Both the position numbers and the translations under genes were made by a program. Source: Clostridiales bacterium (GTDB lineage: Bacteria; Bacillota; Clostridia; Lachnospirales; Lachnospiraceae). Taken from it: a stretch of DNA of 64,000 bases. The notes under the pieces are model-generated. The model worked only from the letters and a program-made list of their open reading frames with translations. It was not told the DNA's origin and did not search any database. Each line of letters begins with the position of its first letter. The stretch's first letter is position 1. Positions 24,496 through 33,900 of this stretch are shown in pieces. The stretch is taken from positions 62,001 through 126,000 of the forward strand of contig JAHYZV010000002.1 of assembly GCA_019424245.1 (NCBI GenBank). The letters are read 5' to 3'.

Positions 24496-25560
24496 TTATA
24501 GTCGACTTATTATATTATCAATTGCCTTTAAGCACTCTAATATTTTACTTGAATTAACTTTAACATCTGCTCCATATACTTTATAGTAACCTTGTTTCAT
24601 AGATGAAAGTAACCTTCCTAAATGCGCACACACAACACCAGCCGTATTAAAGTCTCTTAACGGAACAGAATAATAATTTCTAAATTCTTCTCTGTTGTTT
24701 ATTTCTTTCTTCGATTCTACAAAATAATTGCTATTTCCTTTATAAATTTCATATAAAGCCTCTGCTGTAGCATCTGACAAAGCTGCAAACGCAGTAGCTG
24801 GTCCTTCAAATTGTGTCAATCGATTTCCTATCAGCAAATGAATTTTAGGTACTCGAATACCTTGTGTTTTTGCCATTTCAGCAAAAGTCCAAGAACCATA
24901 AATCGGATGTGGTGGGTTGGTGCCATGGAGCAATGCCACCATTGCCGATGCCGCAGTTTTAGAAGAATCGTCTGCATTAATTGGAGTAATCAATCTCTCA
25001 ACCGCGGAAATTGCCATTTGGGTATAAATACTAAAACTCGGATTTGTATCAACAAACACCATCCATTCACTCTCATCATCGGTTATATTTTCGATAAAAC
25101 GTTTATAAATTTCCAAAATCCATTTCCATGGTTGTGCTGATGGTGTTAAGGCTTTAGCAGATGCCGCTTCATTTATCGCAGGAGCCATTGGTTCCATATT
25201 TCCGTCACCACATAATAAATAAAGATTTTTAGGTGCCCCCTCATTATATTCATTCACATTAATCACGAAATCATATGGATCAGGTAAATCCGCTCCTCGT
25301 CCATTTGTTATAACTGTACTTACATAACCTACTACAGATTTGGGAACTGCATTACTGCACAATGCTACCACTTGTTCATCACCCTCTGTCCCGCCACCCA
25401 GCAACATCATACTAGAATTTGACTGTGGACAAAGATCTATTACTAAAACCTTTCTAGTCGGATTTTTTTCTGCATATCTCATTGCTAAGTGAAACGAAAT
25501 AGTACTTTTTCCTACGCCACCTTTATTGTTCCATAGTGCATAACTATTAACTAACGCCAT
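24496..25560 (-). CDS. orphan ParA-like P-loop ATPase
   Basis: The 354-residue protein has the deviant Walker A KGGVGKST (residues 13-20) with the signature lysine K13, the following acidic VIDLCPQSN (residues 40-48) and a VFVDTNPS Walker B near residue 170. These place it in the ParA/MinD class. No ParB gene or parS-like site is adjacent, and it is longer than minimal plasmid ParA proteins. It lies between the toxin-like module and tuf, so it is probably accessory. A role in positioning, conjugation or defence cannot be decided. Confidence 0.82.
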   Translation of the reverse strand: MALVNSYALWNNKGGVGKSTISFHLAMRYAEKNPTRKVLVIDLCPQSNSSMMLLGGGTEGDEQVVALCSNAVPKSVVGYVSTVITNGRGADLPDPYDFVINVNEYNEGAPKNLYLLCGDGNMEPMAPAINEAASAKALTPSAQPWKWILEIYKRFIENITDDESEWMVFVDTNPSFSIYTQMAISAVERLITPINADDSSKTAASAMVALLHGTNPPHPIYGSWTFAEMAKTQGIRVPKIHLLIGNRLTQFEGPATAFAALSDATAEALYEIYKGNSNYFVESKKEINNREEFRNYYSVPLRDFNTAGVVCAHLGRLLSSMKQGYYKVYGADVKVNSSKILECLKAIDNIISRL

Positions 25561-25581
25561 TAATCCATTACTCCTTCCTAT

Positions 25582-25634
25582 AACTTAAATAACTTAAATA
25601 TATAATACCACATTATATGAGAATTTGTCTAAAA
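25582..25634 (-). promoter_or_regulatory. parA-like promoter with repeats
   Basis: TAGACA (25626-25631) and TATTAT (25602-25607) are 18 bp apart on the minus strand, with TGG before the -10. A tandem 9-bp repeat AACTTAAAT lies at 25582-25599 between promoter and gene. The -35 is inside one arm (25624-25634) of an 11-bp inverted repeat whose other arm is at 25700-25710. This may be an operator. Confidence 0.45.
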
Positions 25635-25707
25635 AATAGAATCACAGCCTAAAATCAACTCTCTGTATTTCCTATTCAATTTCAATATCCGCTATTCCAT
25701 TTTAGAC

Positions 25708-25746
25708 AAAAAGAAACCGCAACCCTCGATTTCTCAAGGATTGCGG
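25708..25746 (-). terminator. tuf terminator with GAAA tetraloop
   Basis: On the minus strand 13-nt arms (25717-25729 and 25734-25746) pair fully, with two G-U pairs, around a GAAA loop, and are followed by TTTCTTTTT. This is a strong intrinsic terminator just after the tuf stop codon. Confidence 0.92.
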
Positions 25747-25781
25747 AATATAGTTCAAAATCTATGATTCTAAATTATAAA

Positions 25782-26975
25782 TTATTCAATGATAGTTGCA
25801 ACAGCACCAGAACCAACTGTTCTACCACCCTCACGGATAGCGAAACGAAGACCCTGCTCCATAGCTACGTTATGGATAAGTTCAACTGTCATTTCTACGT
25901 TATCACCAGGCATGCACATTTCTGTACCAGCTGGAAGTTCACAAACACCAGTAACATCAGTTGTTCTGAAGTAGAACTGTGGTCTGTAGTTGTTGAAGAA
26001 TGGAGTATGACGTCCACCTTCGTCCTTTGTTAATACGTAAACCTGAGCTGTAAACTTGTGGTGTGGTGTGATTGAACCTGGCTTACAAAGAACCTGTCCT
26101 CTCTGGATCTCATCTCTCTGAACACCTCTAAGAAGAGCACCAATGTTATCACCTGGTTCTGCTTCATCAAGGAGCTTTCTGAACATTTCGATACCAGTTA
26201 CAACAACCTTACGGATGTCTTCGTGGATACCAACGATTTCAACTTCCTCGTTAACCTTAAGAACACCTCTTTCTACTCTACCAGTAGCAACTGTACCACG
26301 ACCTGTGATAGAGAAGATATCTTCGATAGGCATAAGGAATGGCTTATCTGTATCTCTCTGTGGATCTGGAACATACTCATCGATTGTGTGCATAAGTTCA
26401 AGAATCTTGTCACCCCATTCGCTGCTTGGATCTTCAAGAGCCTTAAGAGCTGAACCCTGGATGATTGGTGTATCATCGCCTGGGAAATCATACTCGTTAA
26501 GAAGTTCTCTGATTTCCATATCTACTAATTCAAGAAGTTCTGGATCATCAACCATATCACACTTGTTCATGAATACAACGATGTAAGGAACACCAACCTG
26601 ACGAGCAAGAAGGATATGCTCTCTTGTCTGAGCCATAACACCATCAGTAGCAGCAACAACGAGGATAGCTGCATCCATCTGAGCAGCACCAGTGATCATG
26701 TTCTTTACATAATCGGCATGGCCTGGACAGTCAACGTGTGCGTAATGTCTCTTTTCTGTTTCGTACTCAACGTGAGCTGAAGAAATTGTGATACCTCTTT
26801 CTCTTTCTTCTGGAGCCTTATCGATATTTTCGAATGCAACAGCTTCACCTGTACCAAGTCTCTCATGAAGAGTCTTTGTGATAGCAGCTGTAAGAGTTGT
26901 CTTACCGTGATCTACGTGTCCAATTGTACCAATGTTGCAATGTGGTTTTGTTCTTTCAAATTTAGCCTTTGCCAT
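25782..26975 (-). CDS. tuf: elongation factor Tu
   Basis: EF-Tu delivers aminoacyl-tRNA to the ribosome. The 397-residue protein has GHVDHGKTT (G1), DCPGHADY (G3), MNKCDMVDD (G4) and the three-domain layout ending in GGRTVGSGAVATIIE. It has its own promoter and leader hairpin after fusA and ends in a strong terminator, so it can be expressed apart from the str operon. Confidence 0.99.
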   Translation of the reverse strand: MAKAKFERTKPHCNIGTIGHVDHGKTTLTAAITKTLHERLGTGEAVAFENIDKAPEERERGITISSAHVEYETEKRHYAHVDCPGHADYVKNMITGAAQMDAAILVVAATDGVMAQTREHILLARQVGVPYIVVFMNKCDMVDDPELLELVDMEIRELLNEYDFPGDDTPIIQGSALKALEDPSSEWGDKILELMHTIDEYVPDPQRDTDKPFLMPIEDIFSITGRGTVATGRVERGVLKVNEEVEIVGIHEDIRKVVVTGIEMFRKLLDEAEPGDNIGALLRGVQRDEIQRGQVLCKPGSITPHHKFTAQVYVLTKDEGGRHTPFFNNYRPQFYFRTTDVTGVCELPAGTEMCMPGDNVEMTVELIHNVAMEQGLRFAIREGGRTVGSGAVATIIE

Positions 26976-27009
26976 TGTTTAAAATCCTCCTAATTTAAAT
27001 AGAATAATC

Positions 27010-27071
27010 GTCTGCAATGCAGACTTCTCATAGCTGAAATCTATTATATTATTTTTTCAAGAATATTTCAA
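27010..27071 (-). promoter_or_regulatory. tuf promoter and leader hairpin
   Basis: TTGAAA (27066-27071) and TATAAT (27043-27048) are 17 bp apart on the minus strand. The transcript's first 30 nt contain GTCTGC/GCAGAC (27010-27024), a 6-bp hairpin. An imperfect 13-nt inverted repeat (27081-27093/27101-27113) lies upstream of the -35. Confidence 0.75.
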
Positions 27072-27183
27072 CCATATTTTATATAAAAGCATTGTAAACT
27101 AATACTTTTATATGAATTAAGTGATATATTTACATATTCTAACCAGCTTAAACCAGATATAGACATAAATACATCATATATTT

Positions 27184-27221
27184 ATTACTGCGAAATACAT
27201 TATACTATATTTCGCAGTAAT
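27184..27221 (-). terminator. fusA-tuf terminator-like hairpin
   Basis: Perfect 14-bp arms (27184-27197 and 27208-27221) surround a 10-nt loop 30 bp after the fusA stop. There is no strong T-run, so it may terminate only in part or protect the mRNA 3' end. Confidence 0.55.
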
Positions 27222-27251
27222 TAAATTATCGTTTGATTATACTAAGCTAGA

Positions 27252-29414
27252 TTATTTTGCTCTTGAAGCAATAACCTTATCCTGAACTGACTTAGGAGCC
27301 TGTTCATACTTATCGAAGAACATAGAGTAGTTACCACGACCCTGTGTCTTAGAACGAAGGTCTGTAGCATATCCGAACATCTCTGAAAGTGGAACGAATG
27401 CTTTAATCATCTTACCACCACTGATGTCTTCCATACCTTCAATACGTCCTCTACGAGCGTTGATATCACCAATAACATCACCCATATATTCTTCTGGCAT
27501 AGTAACTTCAACCTTCATGATAGGCTCAAGAAGAGCTGGAGCTGCCTTAGCCATAGCATCCTTGAATGCCATAGAACCAGCAATGTGGAATGCCATTTCT
27601 GATGAATCGACTTCATGGTAAGATCCATCATAAATATCTGCTCTAAGTCCGAGAACTGGGAATCCAGCTAAGATACCTGAGTTAGCTGCTTCTCTGATAC
27701 CATCAGCAACTGAAGGAATGTATTCCTTAGGAATAGCACCACCAACTACTGAAGACTCACAGAAGAGAACTGGAGGCTCATTAATTAATACTGTATTCTT
27801 TGTCTCAACATCAAACTTATCAACGTTAGCTTCAAGTGGAGTGAAACGTACTTTACAGTGACCATACTGACCACGACCACCTGACTGCTTAGCATACTTG
27901 CTATCAACATCAACGGCCTTAGTAAAGCACTCTCTGTAAGCAACCTGAGGTGCACCTACGTTAGCTTCAACCTTGAATTCACGAAGAAGTCTGTCAACGA
28001 TGATATCAAGGTGAAGTTCACCCATACCAGCGATGATTGTCTGACCTGTTTCCTGATCTGTATGAGCACGGAATGTAGGATCTTCTTCAGCAAGCTTTGC
28101 TAAAGCTTCACCCATCTTACCCTGGTCATTCTTAGTCTTTGGCTCGATAGCAAGCTCGATAACTGGCTCTGGGAATTCCATAGACTCTAAGATAACTGGA
28201 TGTGCTTCATCACAGATAGTATCACCTGTAACTGTAATCTTAAGACCTACTGCAGCAGCGATATCTCCTGAGTAAACCTTATCGATTTCTTTTCTCTGGT
28301 TGGCATGCATCTGAAGGATACGTCCAACTCTTTCTTTCTTATTCTTATTAGCATTAAGTACATAAGAACCTGCGTTTAATGTACCAGAGTAAACTCTGAA
28401 GAATGCTAACTTACCAACGAATGGATCTGTCATAATCTTGAATGCAAGAGCTGAGAATGGCTCTTCATCAGATGACTTTCTTACTACTTCGTTACCGTCT
28501 TCATCAACACCTGTGATATCAGGGATATCAGTAGGAGCTGGCATGTACTCGATAACTGCATCAAGAAGCTTCTGAACACCCTTGTTCTTATAAGCTGTAC
28601 CGCAAAGACAAGGAATAGCTGTACCTTCGATAGTACCTTTTCTTAAAGCTGCCTTTAATTCTGGAATTGTAAGTTCTTCATCGTTAAAGAACTTCTCCAT
28701 AAGGTCTTCATCAAGTTCAGCACACTGCTCAACAAGCTTGTCATGATATTCCTGTGCCTGATCAGCTAAATCAGCAGGAATCTCACCAACCTGGATGTCA
28801 TCACCCTTATCACCGTTGAAGATATAAGCCTTCATCTCGAATAAGTCGATAATTCCCTGGAAATCATCTTCCTTACCAATAGGAATCTGTACGAGTACTG
28901 GATTCTTACCAAGCTTTGTAATAAGCTGGTTGCATGATCCGAAGAAATCAGCGCCCATCTTATCCATCTTGTTCATGAATGCCATACGTGGTACGTTATA
29001 CTTATCAGCCTGACGCCATACGTTTTCTGACTGTGGTTCAACACCGTTCTGTGCATCGAATACACCAACAGCACCATCAAGTACTCTAAGTGAACGCTCA
29101 ACTTCTACTGTGAAGTCAACGTGTCCTGGAGTATCGATAATGTTAATACGATATTCTGGCTGTGTCTTATCTGGCTTACCTTCTTTTTCAGGTGTCCAGT
29201 GACATGTTGTAGCAGCTGAAGTAATTGTGATACCTCTTTCCTGCTCCTGGGCCATCCAGTCCATAGTAGCAGTACCTTCATGAGTATCACCAATTTTGTG
29301 ATTAACACCAGTATAATAGAGGATACGCTCTGTTAATGTTGTCTTACCAGCATCGATATGAGCCATGATACCAATATTTCTGGTTCTCTCCAATGGATAT
29401 TCTCTTCCAGCCAT
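27252..29414 (-). CDS. fusA: elongation factor G
   Basis: EF-G drives translocation of tRNA and mRNA. The 720-residue protein begins MAGREYPLERTRNIGIMAHI, with AHIDAGKTT (G1), DTPGHVDF (G3) and MNKMDKMG (G4), then domains II-V with SGGRGQYGHC. It follows rpsG by 21 bp. An insertion LDEDLMEKFFNDEELTIPEL in the G domain is normal for the family. Confidence 0.99.
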   Translation of the reverse strand: MAGREYPLERTRNIGIMAHIDAGKTTLTERILYYTGVNHKIGDTHEGTATMDWMAQEQERGITITSAATTCHWTPEKEGKPDKTQPEYRINIIDTPGHVDFTVEVERSLRVLDGAVGVFDAQNGVEPQSENVWRQADKYNVPRMAFMNKMDKMGADFFGSCNQLITKLGKNPVLVQIPIGKEDDFQGIIDLFEMKAYIFNGDKGDDIQVGEIPADLADQAQEYHDKLVEQCAELDEDLMEKFFNDEELTIPELKAALRKGTIEGTAIPCLCGTAYKNKGVQKLLDAVIEYMPAPTDIPDITGVDEDGNEVVRKSSDEEPFSALAFKIMTDPFVGKLAFFRVYSGTLNAGSYVLNANKNKKERVGRILQMHANQRKEIDKVYSGDIAAAVGLKITVTGDTICDEAHPVILESMEFPEPVIELAIEPKTKNDQGKMGEALAKLAEEDPTFRAHTDQETGQTIIAGMGELHLDIIVDRLLREFKVEANVGAPQVAYRECFTKAVDVDSKYAKQSGGRGQYGHCKVRFTPLEANVDKFDVETKNTVLINEPPVLFCESSVVGGAIPKEYIPSVADGIREAANSGILAGFPVLGLRADIYDGSYHEVDSSEMAFHIAGSMAFKDAMAKAAPALLEPIMKVEVTMPEEYMGDVIGDINARRGRIEGMEDISGGKMIKAFVPLSEMFGYATDLRSKTQGRGNYSMFFDKYEQAPKSVQDKVIASRAK

Positions 29415-29435
29415 TGATAAACCCTCCTAATTTTA

Positions 29436-29906
29436 TTAGAATCTGTAATGAGCAAAAGCCTTGTTTGCTTCTGCCATCTTGTGCATATCTTCTTTTCTCT
29501 TTACTGATGCACCTGTGTTGTTAGCTGCATCAAGAATCTCGTTAGCGAGTCTTTCTTCCATAGTCTTCTCGCCTCTTGCTCTTGAGAATGCTGTCATCCA
29601 ACGAAGAGCTAAAGCCTGTCTTCTATCTGGCTTAACTTCGATAGGTACCTGGTATGTTGCACCACCGATACGTCTTGCCTTTACTTCGAGAACTGGCATG
29701 ATATTGTTCATAGCCTCTTCGAATACTTCTAAAGCAGGTCTTTCAGTCTTTGCTGCGACTCTGTCAAATGCTCCATATACAATCTTCTGAGCTACTCCTC
29801 TCTTACCATCAAGCATAATGTTGTTGATAAGCTTAGTAACCACCTTGTTATTGTAAATAGGATCTGCTAATACATCTCTTTTCTGAGTATGTCCTTTACG
29901 TGGCAC
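29436..29906 (-). CDS. rpsG: 30S ribosomal protein S7
   Basis: S7 organises the 30S head and in E. coli represses the str operon by binding the rpsL-rpsG spacer. The 156-residue protein begins MPRKGHTQKRDVLADPIYNN; the start is GTG about 9 bases after AAGGAGG. A structured element immediately upstream could be its own binding site. Confidence 0.98.
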   Translation of the reverse strand: MPRKGHTQKRDVLADPIYNNKVVTKLINNIMLDGKRGVAQKIVYGAFDRVAAKTERPALEVFEEAMNNIMPVLEVKARRIGGATYQVPIEVKPDRRQALALRWMTAFSRARGEKTMEERLANEILDAANNTGASVKRKEDMHKMAEANKAFAHYRF

Positions 29907-30185
29907 GGTTCTTCCCTCCTTAACATTGTATTGTCGTTATCATTTCGCACTAATGAACGCCTAACAGCCTCATCAGCCCTCAACTAACGACGTTTCATTA
30001 ATTCATAGGTACTCACAAATTAAATTGTGTTCGGGCCGTATATCTTAAACCTGCAACCTTCGGATTAATCTAACTCCGGCACTTTTAATTTAATTGTTCG
30101 TAAATTATTGTATGCAATAATCTGCAAATATTCTGATTCACCTTGTAAATCAATCACAGACTTATGATGCTTAATTCTTTATGAA
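29907..30185 (-). promoter_or_regulatory. structured rpsL-rpsG spacer, probable S7-type regulatory element
   Basis: The 279-bp spacer is far longer than needed. Near rpsG a domain is closed by GTCGTTA/TAACGAC (29933-29939/29985-29991), enclosing TCATT/AATGA and other stems, and ends about 15 bp before the ribosome binding site. A CACAA/TTGTG hairpin lies further upstream. Position matches the S7 site of the E. coli str operon; the ligand is inferred. Confidence 0.5.
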
Positions 30186-30605
30186 TTATTTAGCATCCTT
30201 AGGTCTCTTAGCACCGTACTTAGAACGTGCCTGTCTTCTCTTTGCTACACCTGCTGTATCAAGTGTACCTCTGATGATATGATATCTTGTACCTGGTAAA
30301 TCCTTAACTCTACCACCTCTGATAAGAACAACGCTATGTTCCTGAAGATTGTGGCCTTCACCTGGAATATATGAAGTAACTTCGATTCCATTAGAAAGAC
30401 GTACTCTGGCGATCTTTCTAAGAGCTGAGTTAGGCTTCTTAGGTGTTGCTGTCTTAACAGCTGTACAAACACCTCTCTTCTGTGGTGCAGATACATCTGT
30501 AGCCTTCTTCTGAAGTGAGTTATATCCCTTCTGAAGAGCTGGAGCTGTAGACTTCTTAACTGTTGACTTTCTTCCCTGTCTTACTAACTGGTTAAATGTT
30601 GGCAT
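30186..30605 (-). CDS. rpsL: 30S ribosomal protein S12
   Basis: S12 governs decoding accuracy and is the classic streptomycin-resistance site. I chose the ATG at 30605 (MPTFNQLVRQGRKSTVKKST, 139 residues) after GGGAGGTG; the ATG 14 codons upstream is out of place. The decoding loops TPKKPNSALRK and PGRVKDLPGT-like (RGGRVKDLPGTRYH) keep the usual wild-type lysines. Confidence 0.98.
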   Translation of the reverse strand: MPTFNQLVRQGRKSTVKKSTAPALQKGYNSLQKKATDVSAPQKRGVCTAVKTATPKKPNSALRKIARVRLSNGIEVTSYIPGEGHNLQEHSVVLIRGGRVKDLPGTRYHIIRGTLDTAGVAKRRQARSKYGAKRPKDAK

Positions 30606-30708
30606 TCCTTTTTCACCTCCCGGAATTAGAATAATGAATGGTTGCACTTAGTATAATAACTAAGAAATAAGTGTGAGCCCGCTTTATAAGCTGCCCAATC
30701 TATATTTA

Positions 30709-30776
30709 CGTGCATAAAAAAGAGCTTGCTTTTTCGCACGCTTAATTAGTATATATTTTAATTTAAAATTCGTCAA
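30709..30776 (-). promoter_or_regulatory. str operon promoter and leader hairpin
   Basis: TTGACG (30771-30776) and TATACT (30748-30753) are 17 bp apart on the minus strand. The first transcribed bases form a CGTGC/GCACG hairpin with an A/T-rich inner stem (30709-30740). The leader to rpsL is about 135 nt. Confidence 0.8.
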
Positions 30777-30832
30777 GTATTTTACCAAAAAAAGAAAGCA
30801 AAAAATTTTGCTAAAAAATATATTAGTGATTT

Positions 30833-30862
30833 AAAAAAAGCAGGAGACTCTTCATCTCCTGC
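30833..30862 (-). terminator. rpoBC terminator
   Basis: Perfect 8-bp arms GCAGGAGA/TCTCCTGC (30840-30847/30855-30862) are followed by seven T on the minus strand, 40 bp after the rpoC stop. Confidence 0.92.
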
Positions 30863-30902
30863 TTTCTGTTATATTTATGATGTAAAGCCTTTATCTGAAT
30901 GA

Positions 30903-33900
30903 TTACTCTTCTGTAACCTCATCTTCAGCTTCCTGTATATCAGCATCATCAGTAAAATCAAGAGTTTCCTCTCCATCCTCTGTGAAGCTTAATATCTCAT
31001 CTTCTTCAAGTTCATCATAAGCTGCAGCTGTATCAAGCTCTACGTTCTGATATCTCTTCATACCAGTACCAGCTGGAATAAGCTTACCTATGATAACATT
31101 TTCCTTAAGACCGATAAGTGGATCAATCTTTCCGTTAATAGCTGCATCTGTAAGAACCTTTGTAGTTTCCTGGAATGAAGCTGCTGACATGAATGATGTT
31201 GAAGCAAGTGAAGCCTTTGTTATACCAAGGATAATAGGAGTTCCTGTAGCCTTCATCTTACCCTCTTCCTCAAGCTTTTCATTAACCTCTGTGAATTCAA
31301 GAGTATCAACCTGTGAACCAGGTAAGAAATCTGAATCTCCAGCAGAATCAATAACTATCTTCTTAAGCATCTGTCTAACAATAAGCTCGATATGCTTATC
31401 ATTGATATCAACACCCTGGATACGGTAAACTTTCTGAACCTCACGAAGCATGTAATCCTGAACAGCTCTTACACCAAGAATTCTTACGATATCATGTGGA
31501 TTCTCAGAACCTTCTGTGATTTCCTCACCAGTTGCAACAACCTGTCCTTCCTGAACCTTAACACGTGTATCTCTTGATACAGGGTAAGACTTTGAATTAC
31601 CTTCGTCATCTGTAATAACGATATCTGTCTTCTTATCTGTCTTAGCAAAGCTTACTGTTCCACCAAACTCAGCAAGAACCGCAAGACTCTTTGGCTTTCT
31701 TGCCTCGAAAAGTTCTTCTACTCTAGGAAGACCCTGTGTAATGTTATCACCAGCAACACCACCAGTATGGAATGTTCTCATAGTAAGCTGTGTACCAGGT
31801 TCACCGATAGACTGGGCAGCGATGATACCAACTGCTTCACCAATCTGTACTGTCTGACCTGTTGCAAGGTTAGAACCATAACATTTAGCACAAACACCGA
31901 TATGTGAACGGCATGTAAGGATTGTTCTTATCTTAACCTGGTTTACACCAGTCTTAATAATAGCTTCTGCTCTCTTAGGAGTTACAAGGTGATTAGCTGC
32001 AACAACTATCTCGCCTGTAGCTGGATCCTTGATATCTTCTGCAAGATATCTTCCTGTAATACGCTCCTGTAATGGCTCAAGAATATCTTCTTTTGCATCA
32101 CTTGAGTTAGTAGCTCTGTCATTGACAAATGAATATACATACATACCAGGTATAACTTTACCAACGCTGCAATCTGTCTCTCTGACAATAAGATCCTGTG
32201 AAACATCAACAAGTCGTCTTGTAAGATAACCTGAATCGGCTGTTCTAAGCGCTGTATCTGAAAGACCCTTACGGGCACCATGTGCTGAAATGAAGTACTC
32301 CAATACATCCAGACCTTCACGGAAGTTAGACTTGATTGGAAGTTCAATAGTGTGACCTGATGTATCTGCCATAAGACCACGCATACCTGCAAGCTGCTTA
32401 ATCTGCTGGTTAGAACCACGGGCACCTGAATCGGCCATCATGAAGATGTTATTGTACTTATCAAGACCATCAAGAAGTGCCTTAAGCAATGTCTTATCTG
32501 TTTCCTGCCATACTCTGATTACATTCTTATATCTTTCTTCATCAGTTGAACGACCTCTGTTGTAGTTCATGTTGATTCTTTCAACCTTCTGTTCAGCATC
32601 AGCAATAAGCTGTTTCTTAACAGGTGGCACTGTCATCTCTGATATAGAAACTGTCATGGCTGCTCTTGTTGAATACTTATAACCCATTGCCTTTATATCA
32701 TCAAGAACTTCAGCAGTTGTTGTTGTACCATGAGTATTAATAACATGCTGTAAGATATCCTTTAACTGTTTCTTACCTACATGGAAGTCAACCTCAAGCT
32801 TTAAGAAGTTTTCTTCCTTGCTTCTATCTACATATCCAAGATCCTGAGGAAGAATTTCATTGAATATGAAACGTCCAAGTGTAGACTCAACTATACCTGA
32901 TACTTCTTCTCCTGATGCATTTGTCTTAGACACTCTAACCTTAATCTTTGAATGAAGAGTAATAATACTATTCTCATAAGCAAGAAGCGCTTCATTAACA
33001 CTCTTAAATATCTTACCTTCACCCTTAACACCAGGTCTTTCCTGTGTAAGATAGTAGATACCAAGAACCATATCCTGTGAAGGAACGGCAACCGGACCAC
33101 CATCTGAAGGCTTAAGTAAGTTGTTAGGTGAAAGAAGCATGAATCTACACTCAGCCTGTGCTTCTACAGACAATGGAAGATGCACGGCCATCTGGTCACC
33201 ATCGAAATCGGCATTGAACGCTGTACAAACAAGTGGATGAAGCTTAATAGCCTTACCTTCTACAAGGATAGGCTCGAATGCCTGAATACCAAGTCTGTGA
33301 AGTGTAGGAGCACGGTTAAGCATAACTGGATGCTCTTTGATAACATCTTCAAGCACATCCCATACTTCTGTTTCAAGATGTTCAACACTCTTCTTAGCTT
33401 TCTTAATATTCTCAGCAAGACCACGTCTTACTAACTCTCTCATAACGAATGGTTTGAATAACTCAATAGCCATTTCCTTAGGAAGACCACACTGATATAT
33501 CTTAAGCTCTGGTCCTACTACGATAACAGAACGTCCTGAATAGTCAACTCGCTTACCAAGAAGATTCTGTCTGAAACGTCCCTGCTTACCCTTTAATAAG
33601 TCTGATAAAGACTTAAGAGCCCTGTTACCAGGTCCTGTTACAGGACGACCGTTTCTACGGCCATTATCTATAAGTGCATCAACAGCTTCCTGAAGCATTC
33701 TCTTTTCGTTACGGACAATGATTTCAGGAGCGCCAAGTTCCATAAGTCTTGCAAGACGGTTATTTCTGTTTATGATTCTTCTATAAAGATCATTAAGATC
33801 TGATGTTGCGAATCTACCACCCTCTAACTGTACCATTGGTCTTAAGTCTGGAGGAATAACTGGAATTTCAGTAAGGATCATCCACTCTGGCTTAGTACCA

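Noticed and set aside
24496..25560. chromosome partition locus
   Set aside because: No ParB gene or parS-like sites; the ATPase lies among accessory genes rather than near an origin.
22824..30154. 14-bp direct repeat CCTTGTAAATCAAT at 22824 and 30141 as possible attachment sites
   Set aside because: A few 14-base repeats are expected by chance in 64 kb of AT-rich DNA, and the sites do not frame the accessory segment sensibly.
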